This document shows positions 27,511-33,400 of a stretch of 64,000 nucleotides of DNA, one piece after another. The DNA lies in the NCBI RefSeq assembly GCF_964340395.1, contig NC_135567.1, positions 17,434,306 through 17,498,305 on the forward strand, given 5' to 3'. The notes below the pieces were generated by a model that was not told where the DNA came from, did not search any database, and was given only the letters and a program-made list of their open reading frames with translations. How positions within the stretch are numbered: the stretch's first letter is position 1; each line of letters opens with the position of its first letter. Position numbers and translations under genes: made by a program. This DNA is from Glandiceps talaboti. Its lineage: Eukaryota > Hemichordata > Enteropneusta > Spengelidae.

Positions 27511-30500
27511 GTATGTATGTATGTATGTATGTATGTATGTATGTATGTATGTATGTATATAGAAAAAAAAGAAATGCATATGGAACTTATAAATCAGTCT
27601 GTATAAATAGATGTAAAATCCGACGTTTCGAATAAATATTCGTTTTCAAAGGAAAAATTGGTGAGATACAGAAATGTTAGGTTAAAATCTAAATGTAATG
27701 TAACAGAACGACAACCGCGCATGATATATAAACGGTTATACGTGGGAAAAGTTCTCATGTTCTCACGCACCAAATAGAACCCAATAGAGCTGAAAATAAG
27801 GTGTTCTTGATAAGACATAAATGAACAAGCATAACTAGGTCCAAGACAACTTCCCATAGCAACGCCGCATTTCTGCACAAAATACCTGTCATTAAAGGTA
27901 AAATAATTACAGGTAAGAACAAGTTCAGTCAATCTAAGAAGTACGTGGGTAGGAGGGTCAAGTACAGGTCTTAAATTAAGATAGTGTTCAATTGCAACTA
28001 ACCCTTCATTATGTGGTATGGAAGTATACAAGGACTTAACGTCCATAGAAAAAAGGTATCGTGGCTTACCTTGTTGGAATTGGAAGCCATTAAGTATTTT
28101 AAGAGCATGGTTCGTATCTTTAATGTAGGTAGGCTGAGATGGCACAATAGGTTGTAAAAGGGCATGTAAATAACACACGATGTGTTCCTTTTTTATGTAT
28201 GTATATATGTATGCATGTATGCTTAAGGTATAAAATCTAGATAAGAAAGGAAATCTGGTTAAATGTAAGGTTTCTGTTATATTCATTATTGCTATGGAAA
28301 CTACACTACTGGACACAAACAAGCTGTGAGGCACTCCCAAGTAACATGTGGATAACATGTGGGTAACATGTGGGTAACATGCGATTTTCACCATCGGGAC
28401 ATGCACAGTATAGTATATACATGATCTAATCACATGCATCTGTAGTTTTTCAACCTTGAGGGCCTTCCTCATGAGTTTATGACTTTCAGTATTAAACTAT
28501 TATGTTCCTATCATGTGTACATGTAAGTTTTCTAAAATGTGGACTATATTATCATGGTTTGTAGCAGACTACATTTGAACAATAAAATTGTAAAATACGG
28601 TTACTGTGATACCTCTAACGTAGTAGGTGTATTTTCGTGATTTCTAAATTTCATTATAACATCATTTACTTTCTACAAACAGCTCTATGAGTATAGTCTG
28701 CCACGAATGAAAGATTTAAGAAAAAGTTGCAGAAAAAACATAAATTTGTAGAAAAAACAACCACTGCAGGTACATGTGAATTATTTTAAGAGGAATTTAT
28801 TTTTTATAGGTAGTTCTATGGTTTTGGTCTAAAATGAATGAAATAGTAAAGAAAATTTGCCGAAAAAACTTAAAATTTTAGGAACAATATTTTTATAATA
28901 TATGTACTATGTGGTTAATTGGGTAGAAAAAGTTGCAGTCAAATTAAAGTATACTATGTGTGAATATTAGAGAGGATCTCTTTCACCATGTTGCTGTAAT
29001 TCTTTCATATCAGTCTAAAATGTAAGATGGTGAGGGAGAAAATTCCTCTCAAACCTAAATTTATAGAAGTAAAACTAAATGTGAATATTAGAGACGATCC
29101 CTTTTATCGTGTTGCTAGGTGGTATTAATAATTGTCAGTGATCATGGAATCCTTAGAATTCTGATAAAAATAGTTGCTGCAAGTAACGCATCATACTCTT
29201 TTATTATTGGATAGCCTACAAATGAAGATGCCCACATAGGTTGCCATGGTTACAGGAAGTTTCCTAGTAAGGCTGATGAAGAGTATTTTTGATCTAAATT
29301 ATTTCAAATTAGTTCCAATTCTATGATTTGAATAGTGTATTGAAACTGCTAAGTGGGTCCTGGGCAATTCTCTCCTTCCAGGTATTTTTGTCGTATATGT
29401 ACAATTGTGAAGTGAATGCCATGTTTGAGATCTATGATATCCTGTTTCAAAAGTCACTGGATAATCATAACTGTGTAAGTATAGTTCAACCAGTGCGTAG
29501 GCTGATTGATAGCACTGACATTTTCCACAAAAAGTGAACAAAAATTTCCCATTTCTGTAAATTTTTGGCACAGTTTTGCTCTATTTTAGAATGAAGTCAT
29601 AAAAATAGACCTTATAAGTGAATTGGTGATAAACGATTGCTTTAATTTTAAGAACGAGTATGACAATTTTGATGACAAATATTGGACAAAAATTCATATT
29701 TCTGTAAATTTTTGGCACAGCTTTATGTTATTTTAGAATGAAGTCATAGAAATAGGCCTTATAAGTGAATTGTTGACAAAAGATTGCTTTAATTTAAAGA
29801 GTGAAAATTTTGATGAAAAATATTTGAACAAAAATTTCGTAAATGTTTCTTCATTTTAGGCACATTTTTGTTTTATTTTTGATTGAAGTCTTAGAAATTG
29901 GCCTTGTAATTGAGTTGATGATGAAAATTTTGTTTTAAATGAAATATAAGTATGACAATTAAAATTATTTGAGTAAAAATTTAGGTTGCTGTAAATTTTT
30001 GGCTTATTTTTGTTATATTTTAGATTGGAATCTTAGATATAGGACTTGTAAATGGTAGCTGTTTAGAATTTTGCTGTGATCTAATTAGTAACTGGAGAAA
30101 TTTGAGTGTAAATTATTTGTTCAAAAATGTAGGATTCTGAAAATTTTCAATATATTTTTGTTTTATTTTAGACTAGGGTCTTACAAATAATCTGTGTAAA
30201 TGAATTACTCTTAAAATTTTGCTTTAAAATATTTTCTAAATGACAATATGATCAGTTTGAGAACAAAAATGTCATATATCTAACTTGAAGAGCGTGGGCT
30301 GCCAGTATTGGATATTAGAGAACTGCTTGATAAATTATTGCTTGCAAGCTTTCCAGAATAATTTCAGAAATCTTTTTATACAATTTGCCAACAGGCTGTT
30401 AGATGTTTGTAATACATTGTGATTATAACATGGGAATTCAATATGGTAGAAAAATAGCATGTGCTCAATAAATTATTTAATGCAAGCATTCCAGGATGAT

Positions 30501-33400
30501 TTTAGACAATTTATTGCACAATTCACCAAACTGTCAGACATGTTGAAGGCCCTGCAACTATAAAATGGGAAAAGGCTATGTAGGCAAAATTTTTAACAAA
30601 AGTCAACTTTTTGTAAAATGTCACTACAAGGAGTTTACCTATTGGCTGATATTTGAGTGGAAAATTGAGACAAAAAATGGAATAATTTTCCGGAAGGTAT
30701 TGTTTTTGTAACAGTTTAAAAAAAAAAAATTCATGTTTCATTTTATGACAACTGAAAGCACATTGTAACAATCTTCCTGTGATAATTTGTAACAATCTTC
30801 TATAACAATATGTAATTCAAATTTCTGGTTGCGCTTTTTAACAACTTCCGTAAAGTGCTTTGTAACAATTTTCCTGAAGCAATTTGTAACAACTCATCCA
30901 GAAAAGTAACTAATTACTAACATTTCTGTAACATAATCACAGCAATTATTATGATGTCATGTACAGGTATTTAGATATGTTACATACAACCTATTTTCCT
31001 GCCAATATTGATAAAAATGATGGTTTTTGTTACTTTTATGTCATGCCATGAATTGATTTTAGACCAGAACGATAAAATAGTCTTTGTAAATGAATTTAGG
31101 ACAAGAAATTTAAATCAAATGTCAACAAAACAGACACTCAGTCACAAATTAAAAGCAAAACTAACAGATAGGCAGTTAGGAATTTACACTTGTGCCTACG
31201 TACATTTAAGAATTTACATGTCGAACAATAAATGCACTTGTGCCTACGTACATTTAAGAATTTACATGTCGAACAATAAACACACTTGTGCCTACGTACA
31301 TTTAAGAATTTACATGTCGAACAATAAATGCACTTGTGCCTACGTACATTTAAGAATTTACATGTCGAACAATAAATGCACTTGTGCCTACGTACATTTA
31401 AGAATTTACATGTCGAACAATAAACACACTTGTGCCTACGTACGTACGTTGGAGGAAGAAAATTGAAAATAATGATTTGAGGATTGGCTACTTGCACATT
31501 TGAAAGGTCTTTGTGAAACTGCTTGTCCAGGAAACACAACTACTTCTTATTGAAATACCACAATTAATGACATTTATATAACATTTCTATAACCAACAGA
31601 TTACCAGAATTGTCATATCCTCGTTAAAATAAAGTTAATTAAGGGGAATGACTAACGAGTGATGGTTCCGCCAATCTAGACCAATTTTGTACATACACAT
31701 CGTAGAAATACATTCGCTTTGTGTCCTTGTGTGAATGTAGTAGGGGAACCCCTAGGATAGTTAAGATTATTTAAATTCCCTAAGGCAGTGAGGTATTTCA
31801 TCACTGTAGGTGGCTTTAATAGTGTTTGTGGATGCCCAGCAAAACTACACCCACTCAAAGCCGCCATGAAGATTAATGTGTAAAATACATCACTTGTATG
31901 TAATGCCAGCCTGACTTATACACTTACATAAAAATTGACATCATCATAAACCACAGCCTCTTTTACGGCACCGTCGAAGACGTACCACCTAGAGGTCGTA
32001 AACCACAGCGTCTTTTATGGCACCGTCGAAGACGTACCACCTAGAGGTCGTAAACCACAGCCTCTTTTATGGCACCGTCGAAGACGTACCGCCTAGAGGC
32101 GTTGTTTCAGCAGGAATACGTGCTCTGGTTTGCGAGTATGAAAAATGAATAGTTCTCTGTAGTTGTGCTAACAGTATGAAGTGTCTACTAACTATACATA
32201 CTACCAACCCAGAGTGACTATAGAGTTTCAATTATGCAGTACAATGTACTACCAAACCAGAGTGACTATAGAGTTTCAATTAGTCAGTACAATGTACTAC
32301 CAAACCAGAGTGACTGTAGAGTTTCAATTATGCAGTACAATGTACTACCAAACCAGAGTTACTATAGAGTTTCAATTTGGCAGCACAATGTACTACCAAA
32401 CCAGAGTGACTATAGAGTTTCAATTAGTCAGTACAATGTACTACCAAACCAGAGTGACTATAGAGTTTCAATTATGCAGTACGATGTACTACCAAACCAG
32501 AGTGACTATAGCATTTCAATTAGGCAGCATGAGGTTACTACTAAACCAGAGTGACTATAGAGTTTCAATTAGTCAGCATGATGTACTACCAAACCAGAGT
32601 GACTATAGCATTTCAATTAGGCAGCAAGATGTTACTTCCAAACGAGAGTGACTATAGAGTTTCAATTAGTCACCACAATGTACTACCAAACCAGAGTGAC
32701 TGTAGAGTTTCAATTTTGCAGTACAATGTACTACCAAACCAGAGTTACTATAGAGTTTCAATTCGGCAGCACAATGTACTACCAAACCAGAGTGACTATA
32801 GCATTTCAATTAGGCAGCAAGATGATACTACCAAACCAGAGTGACTATAGCATTTCAATTAGGCAGCAAGATGTTACTTCCAAACCAGAGTAACTATAGA
32901 GTTTCAGCACAATATGTTTTACGTCTCACACAACATTTTTTGTTACAAATTACATAAAATGAAATACAGCCACTGAAAGCATACAAGCATATAAAATGAT
33001 ACTATTGTGAACATAGATCAACATGTCTGTCAGGTGAAACAAAGAAGATTCAAACAAATAATATGCTGGCTTTAATGATTAACTGCTTATTCAAAATAAG
33101 ATATATATCATTATTATAATGATTGTAGGTGATTGATTGATTGATAGATTGATAGGTTGCCTTATTGATTGCGTGATTGGGTGATAGATTGATTGATTGG
33201 TTGATTCTCTCTCCACAGGATGACAGTGATGAAGATAACGGTAAGATGGCTAAATTTTGATTGAATGATTGATTGGTTGGTTGATTCTTTCTTCACAGGA
33301 TGACAGTGATGAAGATAACAGTAAGATGGATAAAGATGAAACTGATGATGAGAGTAAAGGAGATAAAGGTGACAGCGATGACACTATAGATGAAGATTAG
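1037..33400 (+). CDS. PHF14: PHD finger protein 14 (PHF14), 23 coding exons
   Basis: Nuclear chromatin reader; family members bind histone H3 tails through a PHD / zinc-knuckle / extended-PHD module. Coding exons: 1037-1106, 2080-2199, 2763-2959, 3718-3791, 5929-5984, 6554-6657, 7266-7321, 7843-7954, 8624-8718, 9428-9470, 9951-10091, 10840-10915, 11452-11546, 12182-12278, 12833-12939, 13494-13589, 13955-14055, 15010-15141, 15921-16089, 17184-17285, 17760-17872, 19480-19594, 33299-33400. Every junction is GT-AG and phases join without error, giving 2,373 nt and 790 aa; human isoforms are about 890-950 aa. Order: acidic N-terminus, PHD1 (146-205), zinc knuckle and extended PHD (208-330), coiled coil (about 450-515), PHD3 (548-597), PHD4 (705-751), acidic tail. 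The first and last exons are the least certain. The start in exon 1 (ATG at 1037 or 1040) is inferred from a good GTAGGT donor in the right phase; starting at exon 2 would need a different upstream exon. Confidence 0.93.
1405..2054. mobile_element. TIR element, family A, copy 1 (tandemly expanded ends)
   Basis: The left end is about five copies of a roughly 50-bp unit (TTACAGCYAAAATGATG then GGCTTGGTGTTTCACTC, 1405-1645). The right end is two inverted copies of the same unit (1965-2054), ending CATTTTAGCTGTAA. The interior matches 49530-50050 in reverse orientation. It lies just before the exon 2 acceptor. No transposase is visible, so it is non-autonomous. Confidence 0.7.
2535..2762 (+). repeat. 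about 62-bp tandem repeat x4 ending at the exon 3 acceptor
   Basis: The unit contains GTAAATTAGTGTTGGGGG, then CTATGTCGTTGAATG and TACAAGACTTGTTCTG. The last unit runs into the TGTAG acceptor of PHF14 exon 3. Confidence 0.85.
2960..3695 (+). repeat. CCCCTGTAAACCTCAGATAC minisatellite filling PHF14 intron 3
   Basis: About 17 units of 33-45 bp with the core ACACCCCTGTAAACCTCAGA begin within about ten bases of the exon 3 donor and fill almost the whole intron to the exon 4 acceptor. Long units carry AATTAAC, which echoes the donor context (GTAATTAAC). Confidence 0.9.
3800..5350. mobile_element. hAT-like TIR element, family H, copy 1
   Basis: The termini are CAGGGCTCGAAATTA at 3800 and its complement TAATTTCGAGCCCTG ending at 5350. 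Subterminal GGTAGTC / GACTACC motifs occur inverted at both ends. No transposase frame is seen and no clear 8-bp target duplication was found. An (AC)n run lies inside. It begins only eight bases into PHF14 intron 4, leaving the GTATGTGT donor intact. Confidence 0.78.
4259..4336. repeat. (AC)n microsatellite
   Basis: An AC dinucleotide run of about 76 bases is preceded by CCCACC runs, inside the TIR element of PHF14 intron 4. Confidence 0.97.
5375..5928 (+). repeat. CAGTCACCATGGTTAC minisatellite ending at the exon 5 acceptor
   Basis: About fifteen units of 30-50 bp with the core TTTCACAGTCACCATGGTTA precede PHF14 exon 5. The final unit passes into its TTTTTCAG acceptor. One further CACCATGGTTAC lies just after the exon. 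Several units contain acceptor-like TTTTTCAG. Confidence 0.9.
6064..6210. mobile_element. MITE family B, copy A (truncated)
   Basis: It starts CAATAGGGAACTTGCAAACC, followed by GCCATGTTGAATGTTGCATC and an AATACTAATCAATTAGTATT hairpin core. It matches 19141-19394 and 57300-57545. The far inverted end is missing here. Confidence 0.75.
6222..6553 (+). repeat. Array copying the PHF14 exon 6 acceptor and start
   Basis: About eleven units of 30-35 bp carry the core CACCAGGTTGCTATGGT. The real exon 6 begins CAACAG|GTTGCTATGGTGCC, so each unit repeats the acceptor and the first coding bases. The array runs directly into the exon. Confidence 0.88.
7420..7700. mobile_element. Foldback element, family F, copy 1
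   Basis: TTCAGCCAAGGAAAATATGA, GTGACCTAAGGAGCC and, inverted, ATCACAAATATTTTCTGGCTGAA give a foldback of about 100 bp. A conserved tail ends with GATGTAGAACGACCAG. Related copies are at 53110-53425 and 55240-55350. It lies in PHF14 intron 7. Confidence 0.65.
7727..7790 (+). pseudogene. Decayed copy of the PHF14 exon 8 5' part
   Basis: GATGGGTACATGT, TATATTCCTGGTGTTACA and TTTGGTGATCAGATGTGG align with the real exon 8 start (7843 onward: GATGGGTTCATGT ... TATATTCCTGGTGTTACC ... TTTGGAGATGTGG). It lacks an intact AG acceptor and donor and lies about 115 bases upstream of the exon. Confidence 0.82.
8440..8516 (+). mobile_element. LINE-type 3' tail
   Basis: CTATCCAGTATAAATAAAG is followed by ATTATTATTAG. 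An AATAAA-like end with an ATT microsatellite is typical of CR1/L2-type LINE 3' ends. Only the tail is recognisable. Confidence 0.45.
8795..9235 (+). repeat. AGCTGTACCAGCT-type tandem repeat in PHF14 intron 9
   Basis: About five diverged units of 55-65 bp carry the cores GCCATGTACCAGCTATGTGA and GCATAGCTGTAACATAGGT. Confidence 0.75.
9485..9830 (+). repeat. CCTTATATGG (CArG-like) array, PHF14 intron 10
   Basis: About ten units of roughly 32 bp, each with CCTTATATGG, CCTTATTTGG, CCATATTTGG or CCTTATAAGG. All ten fit CC(A/T)6GG. The same core continues in introns 11 and 12. Confidence 0.9.
10092..10702 (+). repeat. CCTTATATGGTAAGATCA array, PHF14 intron 11
   Basis: Fourteen exact CCTTATATGG cores plus degenerate ones, in units of 29-35 bp, begin at the exon 11 donor (AAAG|GTAAGAT). 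Most units carry GGTAAGAT or GGTAAGAA, that is, a copy of the 5' splice site. Confidence 0.93.
10990..11345 (+). repeat. Degenerate CCTTATATGG repeats, PHF14 intron 12
   Basis: Diverged units of the same family (CCTTATATGG, CCTTATTTGG, CCTTATAAGG, CTCCTTATATGAC) continue after exon 12. Exons 11 and 12 therefore sit inside one repeat territory of about 1.9 kb. Confidence 0.75.
11375..11425 (+). pseudogene. Decayed copy of part of PHF14 exon 13
   Basis: ATGCCTCATTTATTGTCCAC, CTGTACAGCAGCCAATAAG and AAACTTA parallel the exon 13 sequence ATGCCTCGCCTTTTGTCCAC, CTGTCCATCAGCCTATAG and AAAACTAA, about 90 bases upstream of it. It has no splice sites and cannot be read as an exon. Confidence 0.78.
11706..12125. 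mobile_element. Long-TIR foldback element in PHF14 intron 13
   Basis: Long inverted arms: CAGCGACAGGAATGCATTTA near 11725 pairs with TAAATGCTTGCTTGTCCCTG near 12115, and TCATCATTTGATAAGAACAG near 11840 pairs with CTGTTCTTATCAAATGATGA near 11950. The arms total roughly 150 bp each, with a spacer of about 60 bp. No coding capacity. Confidence 0.82.
12294..12360 (+). pseudogene. Tandem copies of the PHF14 exon 14 3' end and donor
   Basis: TTTACTGCCGAGTTTGTTAA CTATTATCTAG|GTAAGT recurs intact right after the real exon 14 donor. A second partial copy (TTTACTGCTGAGTTTGTCAT) follows, and a third is near 12489. The first copy keeps a perfect 5' splice site. Confidence 0.9.
12361..12765 (+). mobile_element. 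tRNA-derived SINE, family S1, copy 1 (internally duplicated)
   Basis: It shares with 13031-13395 a box-A-like head (AGAGTGACCGGCTTGGA), GTCCTTGGGC, CAACCCAGCT, a GTAATAATTGTAAAGC.CTTTGA block and an AAGCACTATATAAAAAC tail. A GATGATCGAATAGTTAGAGTG segment is duplicated inside, together with an exon 14 fragment. Confidence 0.78.
13031..13395 (+). mobile_element. tRNA-derived SINE, family S1, copy 2 (near full length)
   Basis: The RNA polymerase III box B is GGTTCGAGCCC and a box-A-like TTAGTGTGACCAGCTTGG lies upstream. The body ends in AAAGCGCTATATAAGAACC followed by ACATTATTA. This is a SINE rather than a tRNA gene because no cloverleaf arms flank box B. Confidence 0.85.
14385..14448 (+). pseudogene. 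Truncated copy 1 of PHF14 exon 18
   Basis: TTGTAG|GTGTGGTTTATGTAAGGAG, then ACAACAGATCAACATTTATT AGCGTTATGTGAT, matches the first 55 or so bases of exon 18, then breaks off into ATATTATATATTATTGAC. It retains an AG acceptor but no donor. Confidence 0.9.
14511..14572 (+). pseudogene. Truncated copy 2 of PHF14 exon 18
   Basis: CCTGTAG|GTGCGGTTTATGTGAGGAG, then ACAACAGATCAGTGTTTAAT AGCTTTATGTGATTCATGTC. It is closer to the real exon than copy 1 and keeps the acceptor. The frame meets a stop (TTTAATAG becomes an in-frame TAA), so it is non-functional as coding sequence. Confidence 0.9.
15165..15435 (+). repeat. Direct repeat x2 (TGTTCTACCCAGGATA unit)
   Basis: Two copies of roughly 140 bp begin GTGTTCTACCCAGGATA and contain TTGCAAG.ATGG.GGCTAATTTG, followed by AT-rich CATAT/TTTGC sequence. 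They lie in PHF14 intron 18. Confidence 0.7.
15565..15655 (+). repeat. Dispersed repeat, copy 1 (ATGGTCTCTGTGTTATTTAT)
   Basis: ATGGTCTCTGTGTTATTTAT, TTCTTCTCATCA and ACAGATTGGAAGAACAG recur at 17035-17105. It is probably part of a transposon spread over introns 18 and 19. No coding domain was recognised. Confidence 0.6.
16119..16350 (+). repeat. (CATA)n microsatellite in PHF14 intron 19
   Basis: CATA repeats with a few interruptions (CATC, TTCGAGG) are followed by (CAGA)n. Long open frames here are repeat translation only. Confidence 0.97.
16440..16705 (+). mobile_element. LINE 3' UTR fragment
   Basis: The sequence ends ATATATTTTGGGGAATAAAG then ATTATTATTATCA, a CR1/L2-type 3' end with an ATT tail. 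The ORF part is not present. Confidence 0.5.
17321..17345 (+). pseudogene. Tandem copy of the PHF14 exon 20 end and donor
   Basis: GACAGTATAGTCTTG|GTAGGT, the last 15 coding bases and donor of exon 20, is repeated exactly about 50 bases downstream. Using the second donor would extend the exon by 51 bases. Confidence 0.9.
17915..18275 (+). repeat. Minisatellite M1, five units of about 67 bp
   Basis: Core motifs are CTCAGTACCTGTAATAGCAT, TTTACCTCATGCTAGAGGGT and CAAAATAGAACAAGAAGGTT. The same family occurs in reverse complement at 52085-52610. Confidence 0.93.
18320..19065 (+). repeat. about 165-bp tandem repeat x4 in PHF14 intron 21
   Basis: Units contain GTCAATATAGCATTTATTAT, CTCGTCAAAAAAAGTACATA and ATATTGCCCAGCCATCTATA. 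The second and third copies are nearly identical and the outer ones diverged. Confidence 0.9.
19141..19394. mobile_element. MITE family B, copy B (complete)
   Basis: The inverted ends are TAATAGAGAACTTGCAATCC and GGTTTGCAAGTTCCCTATTG. The interior has GAGCATGCTCAG, GATTATCTGTCGTTATCGTA and CATTCAACATGGC. Length is about 254 bp with no coding frame. Confidence 0.85.
19640..20958 (+). repeat. 1.3-kb (TATG)n/(CATG)n/(TACG)n microsatellite in PHF14 intron 22
   Basis: TATG tetranucleotides predominate, with TACG at 19738-19790 and a pure, self-complementary CATG run of about 135 bp at 20612-20750. All six frames are open over long distances purely because of the 4-base period. Confidence 0.98.
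21014..21019 (-). terminator. HNMT poly(A) signal AATAAA
   Basis: AATAAA on the minus strand lies 15 bases after the TAA stop, implying a very short 3' UTR that ends before the TATG array. Confidence 0.6.
21035..23440 (-). CDS. HNMT: Histamine N-methyltransferase-like, 4 coding exons
   Basis: Cytosolic SAM-dependent methyltransferase; family members inactivate histamine by N-tau methylation. Exons in transcript order: 23440-23248, 22699-22524, 22106-21965, 21393-21035. All junctions are GT-AG with matching phases; 289 aa versus 292 in human. The SAM-binding glycine-rich loop is VLGVGSGSGEIDIHIL. Residues corresponding to the human histamine-pocket Glu28 (DEHKVM), Gln143 (HMIQMLYYV) and Asn283 (VFKNDL) are all present, so an active enzyme is likely. 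The start ATG precedes TTMKSLSS. A 5' UTR exon probably ends at 24830. The gene is nested antisense in PHF14 intron 22 and has intronic arrays made of its own exon edges. It could be a lineage-specific HNMT paralogue rather than the one-to-one orthologue. Confidence 0.93.
21437..21477 (-). pseudogene. Copy of the HNMT last-exon acceptor region
   Basis: On the plus strand AAGCCATCATTGCATGTTTC then CATAGAAACAAGG parallels CAGCCTCCATTGCCTGTTAA then CAATAGAAACAAGG at the exon 4 acceptor (21381-21413). It is one decayed unit about 60 bases upstream of the acceptor. Confidence 0.75.
21510..21957 (-). repeat. (CATA)n with (GTAC)n runs in HNMT intron 3
   Basis: CATA tetranucleotides on the plus strand include self-complementary GTAC runs (21538-21570, 21655-21685), a CATG run and (AC)n. 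The array starts directly at the HNMT exon 3 donor (GTAAGTGTATGTGTG) and is inverted relative to the 19640-20958 array. Confidence 0.97.
22730..23215 (-). repeat. Array of nine copies of the HNMT exon 2 acceptor and start
   Basis: Units of about 48-50 bp with plus-strand core TCTGAATATCTATCTCTCCT TCAATGACACAA reproduce the exon 2 start (GAATATCTATCTCTC|CTGCAATC). On the minus strand each keeps an AG before GAGAGATAGATATTC. Confidence 0.9.
23460..23695 (-). repeat. Three copies of the HNMT first-coding-exon acceptor and ATG
   Basis: Units of about 65 bp with TTGTCATGGTGATTCTGGGA AGTAACAAT on the plus strand match the real exon edge TTGTCATGGTGATTCTAGGA AGTAACAAT. Each copy retains an AG acceptor and, apart from one substitution in the first, the ATGACAAC start context. 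Confidence 0.92.
24236..24760 (-). mobile_element. LINE (CR1/L2-type) ORF2 C-terminus and 3' end
   Basis: The minus strand reads LDYSNALLYRLPDT, RTKKFEHISPVLTSLHWL, RIDYKILLLTYKALHGLTP and, after a frameshift, a WNSLP-like region. This is the typical end of Jockey-superfamily reverse transcriptase ORFs. The 3' end is GGCGCTATAGAAATTGATTG with a TTGA tail. It is 5'-truncated and frameshifted, in HNMT intron 1. Confidence 0.88.
24830..24900 (-). other. Candidate HNMT 5' UTR exon
   Basis: A strong donor (GACTTTGAAG|GTGAGTG on the minus strand, exon end at 24830) lies upstream of the coding acceptor at 23448. The 5' limit is unknown. Based on splice-site quality and position only. Confidence 0.4.
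25262..25400 (+). mobile_element. SINE S1 fragment
   Basis: TGAGTGGCTGTAGTCCATGG, AAGATTTGATCC and GACCTGGTAGGATAGAGGTT match the body of the 13031-13395 SINE; the tail is missing. Confidence 0.7.
25498..25577. repeat. (AG)n microsatellite
   Basis: A pure AG run preceded by (CAGA)-like repeats. The Ser-Leu or Arg-Glu frames are artefacts of the repeat. Confidence 0.97.
26570..26765 (+). repeat. about 62-bp repeat x3 (GTTGCATTTTCATGTGCGTT)
   Basis: Units combine GTTGCATTTTCATGTGCGTT, a TTTGT..GTAG segment and AAGGTGTAAATGCAGC.AAAT. They lie in PHF14 intron 22. Confidence 0.75.
27319..27560 (+). repeat. (TATG)n microsatellite
   Basis: TATG repeat with interspersed TGTG blocks, adjoining the 3' end of the Penelope-like relic. 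Confidence 0.97.
27600..28495 (-). mobile_element. Penelope-like retroelement relic (reverse transcriptase fragment)
   Basis: The minus-strand frame contains LLQPIVPSQPTYIKDTNHAL, FSMDVKSLYTSIPHNEGL (motif A with its Asp), LVLTCNYFTFNDRYF and GVAMGSCLGPSYACSFM (motif B), typical of Penelope-like reverse transcriptases. The catalytic YxDD motif and the GIY-YIG endonuclease are missing. Edges include CTCATGAGGAAGGCC (28460-28475) and TTCGAAACGTCGGATTTTAC (27610-27630), motifs that commonly bound such elements. Truncated and not functional. Confidence 0.82.
29540..30260 (+). repeat. Degenerate repeat of about 115 bp, five to six units
   Basis: Diverged units share AAATTTTTGGCACAG, TATTTTAGAATGAAGTCAT and CCTTATAAGTGAATTG.TGA. 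An old tandem array in PHF14 intron 22. Confidence 0.6.
31165..31448 (+). repeat. 54-bp minisatellite, five to six units
   Basis: Near-identical units of GAATTTACATGTCGAACAAT, AAATGCACTTGTGCC and TACGTACATTTAA. The 54-bp period equals 18 codons, so frames stay open on both strands. No start context, homology or splice sites support coding use. Confidence 0.93.
31945..32150 (+). repeat. Dispersed repeat D1, copy 1 (internally triplicated)
   Basis: TAAACCACAGCCTCTTTTAC, GGCACCGTCGAAGACGTACC and ACCTAGAGG are repeated three times, followed by GTGCTCTGGTTTGCGAGTAT. Other copies are at 35215-35375 and 62785-62910. Confidence 0.75.
32175..32910 (+). repeat. 48-bp minisatellite, about fifteen units
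   Basis: Core ACTACCAAACCAGAGTGACT ATAGAGTTTCAATTA.GCAG. The 48-bp period keeps several frames open by chance. Confidence 0.95.
33219..33298 (+). pseudogene. Duplicate acceptor and start of PHF14 exon 23
   Basis: CTCCACAG|GATGACAGTGATGAAGATAA CGGTAAGATGG repeats the real exon start at 33299 about 80 bases upstream. It has a usable acceptor and, in copy form, a GTAAG donor at 33241. Reading through it from exon 22 gives DDSDEDNGKMAKF and a stop. Confidence 0.92.
33299..33400 (+). other. PHF14: PHF14 terminal coding exon 23 (acidic tail)
   Basis: A CTTCACAG acceptor is followed by 33 acidic codons (DDSDEDNSKMDKDETDD...) and TAG at 33398-33400. Phase 0 matches exon 22. The acidic, low-complexity character resembles the human C-terminus after CQECDSSSS. 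The assignment rests on phase, composition and the downstream poly(A) signal rather than strong alignment, and the preceding intron is 13.7 kb. Confidence 0.72.

Larger units (their letters stand above)
19595..33298 (+). other. PHF14 intron 22 (13.7 kb), host of nested HNMT
   Basis: It contains, in order, the TATG array, HNMT on the opposite strand (21035 to about 24900), a LINE fragment, (AG)n, a TATG array, a Penelope-like relic, degenerate repeats, and 54-bp and 48-bp minisatellites before the last exon. Nothing further with coding signal was found in 28510-29530 or 30260-31160, which are AT-rich and unremarkable. Confidence 0.7.

Noticed and set aside
31138-31539. Minus-strand frame with repeated CxxC (CSTCKFLNVRRHKC), suggesting a zinc protein
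   Set aside because: The cysteines come from a 54-bp minisatellite, all three frames behave alike and there is no promoter or splice support.
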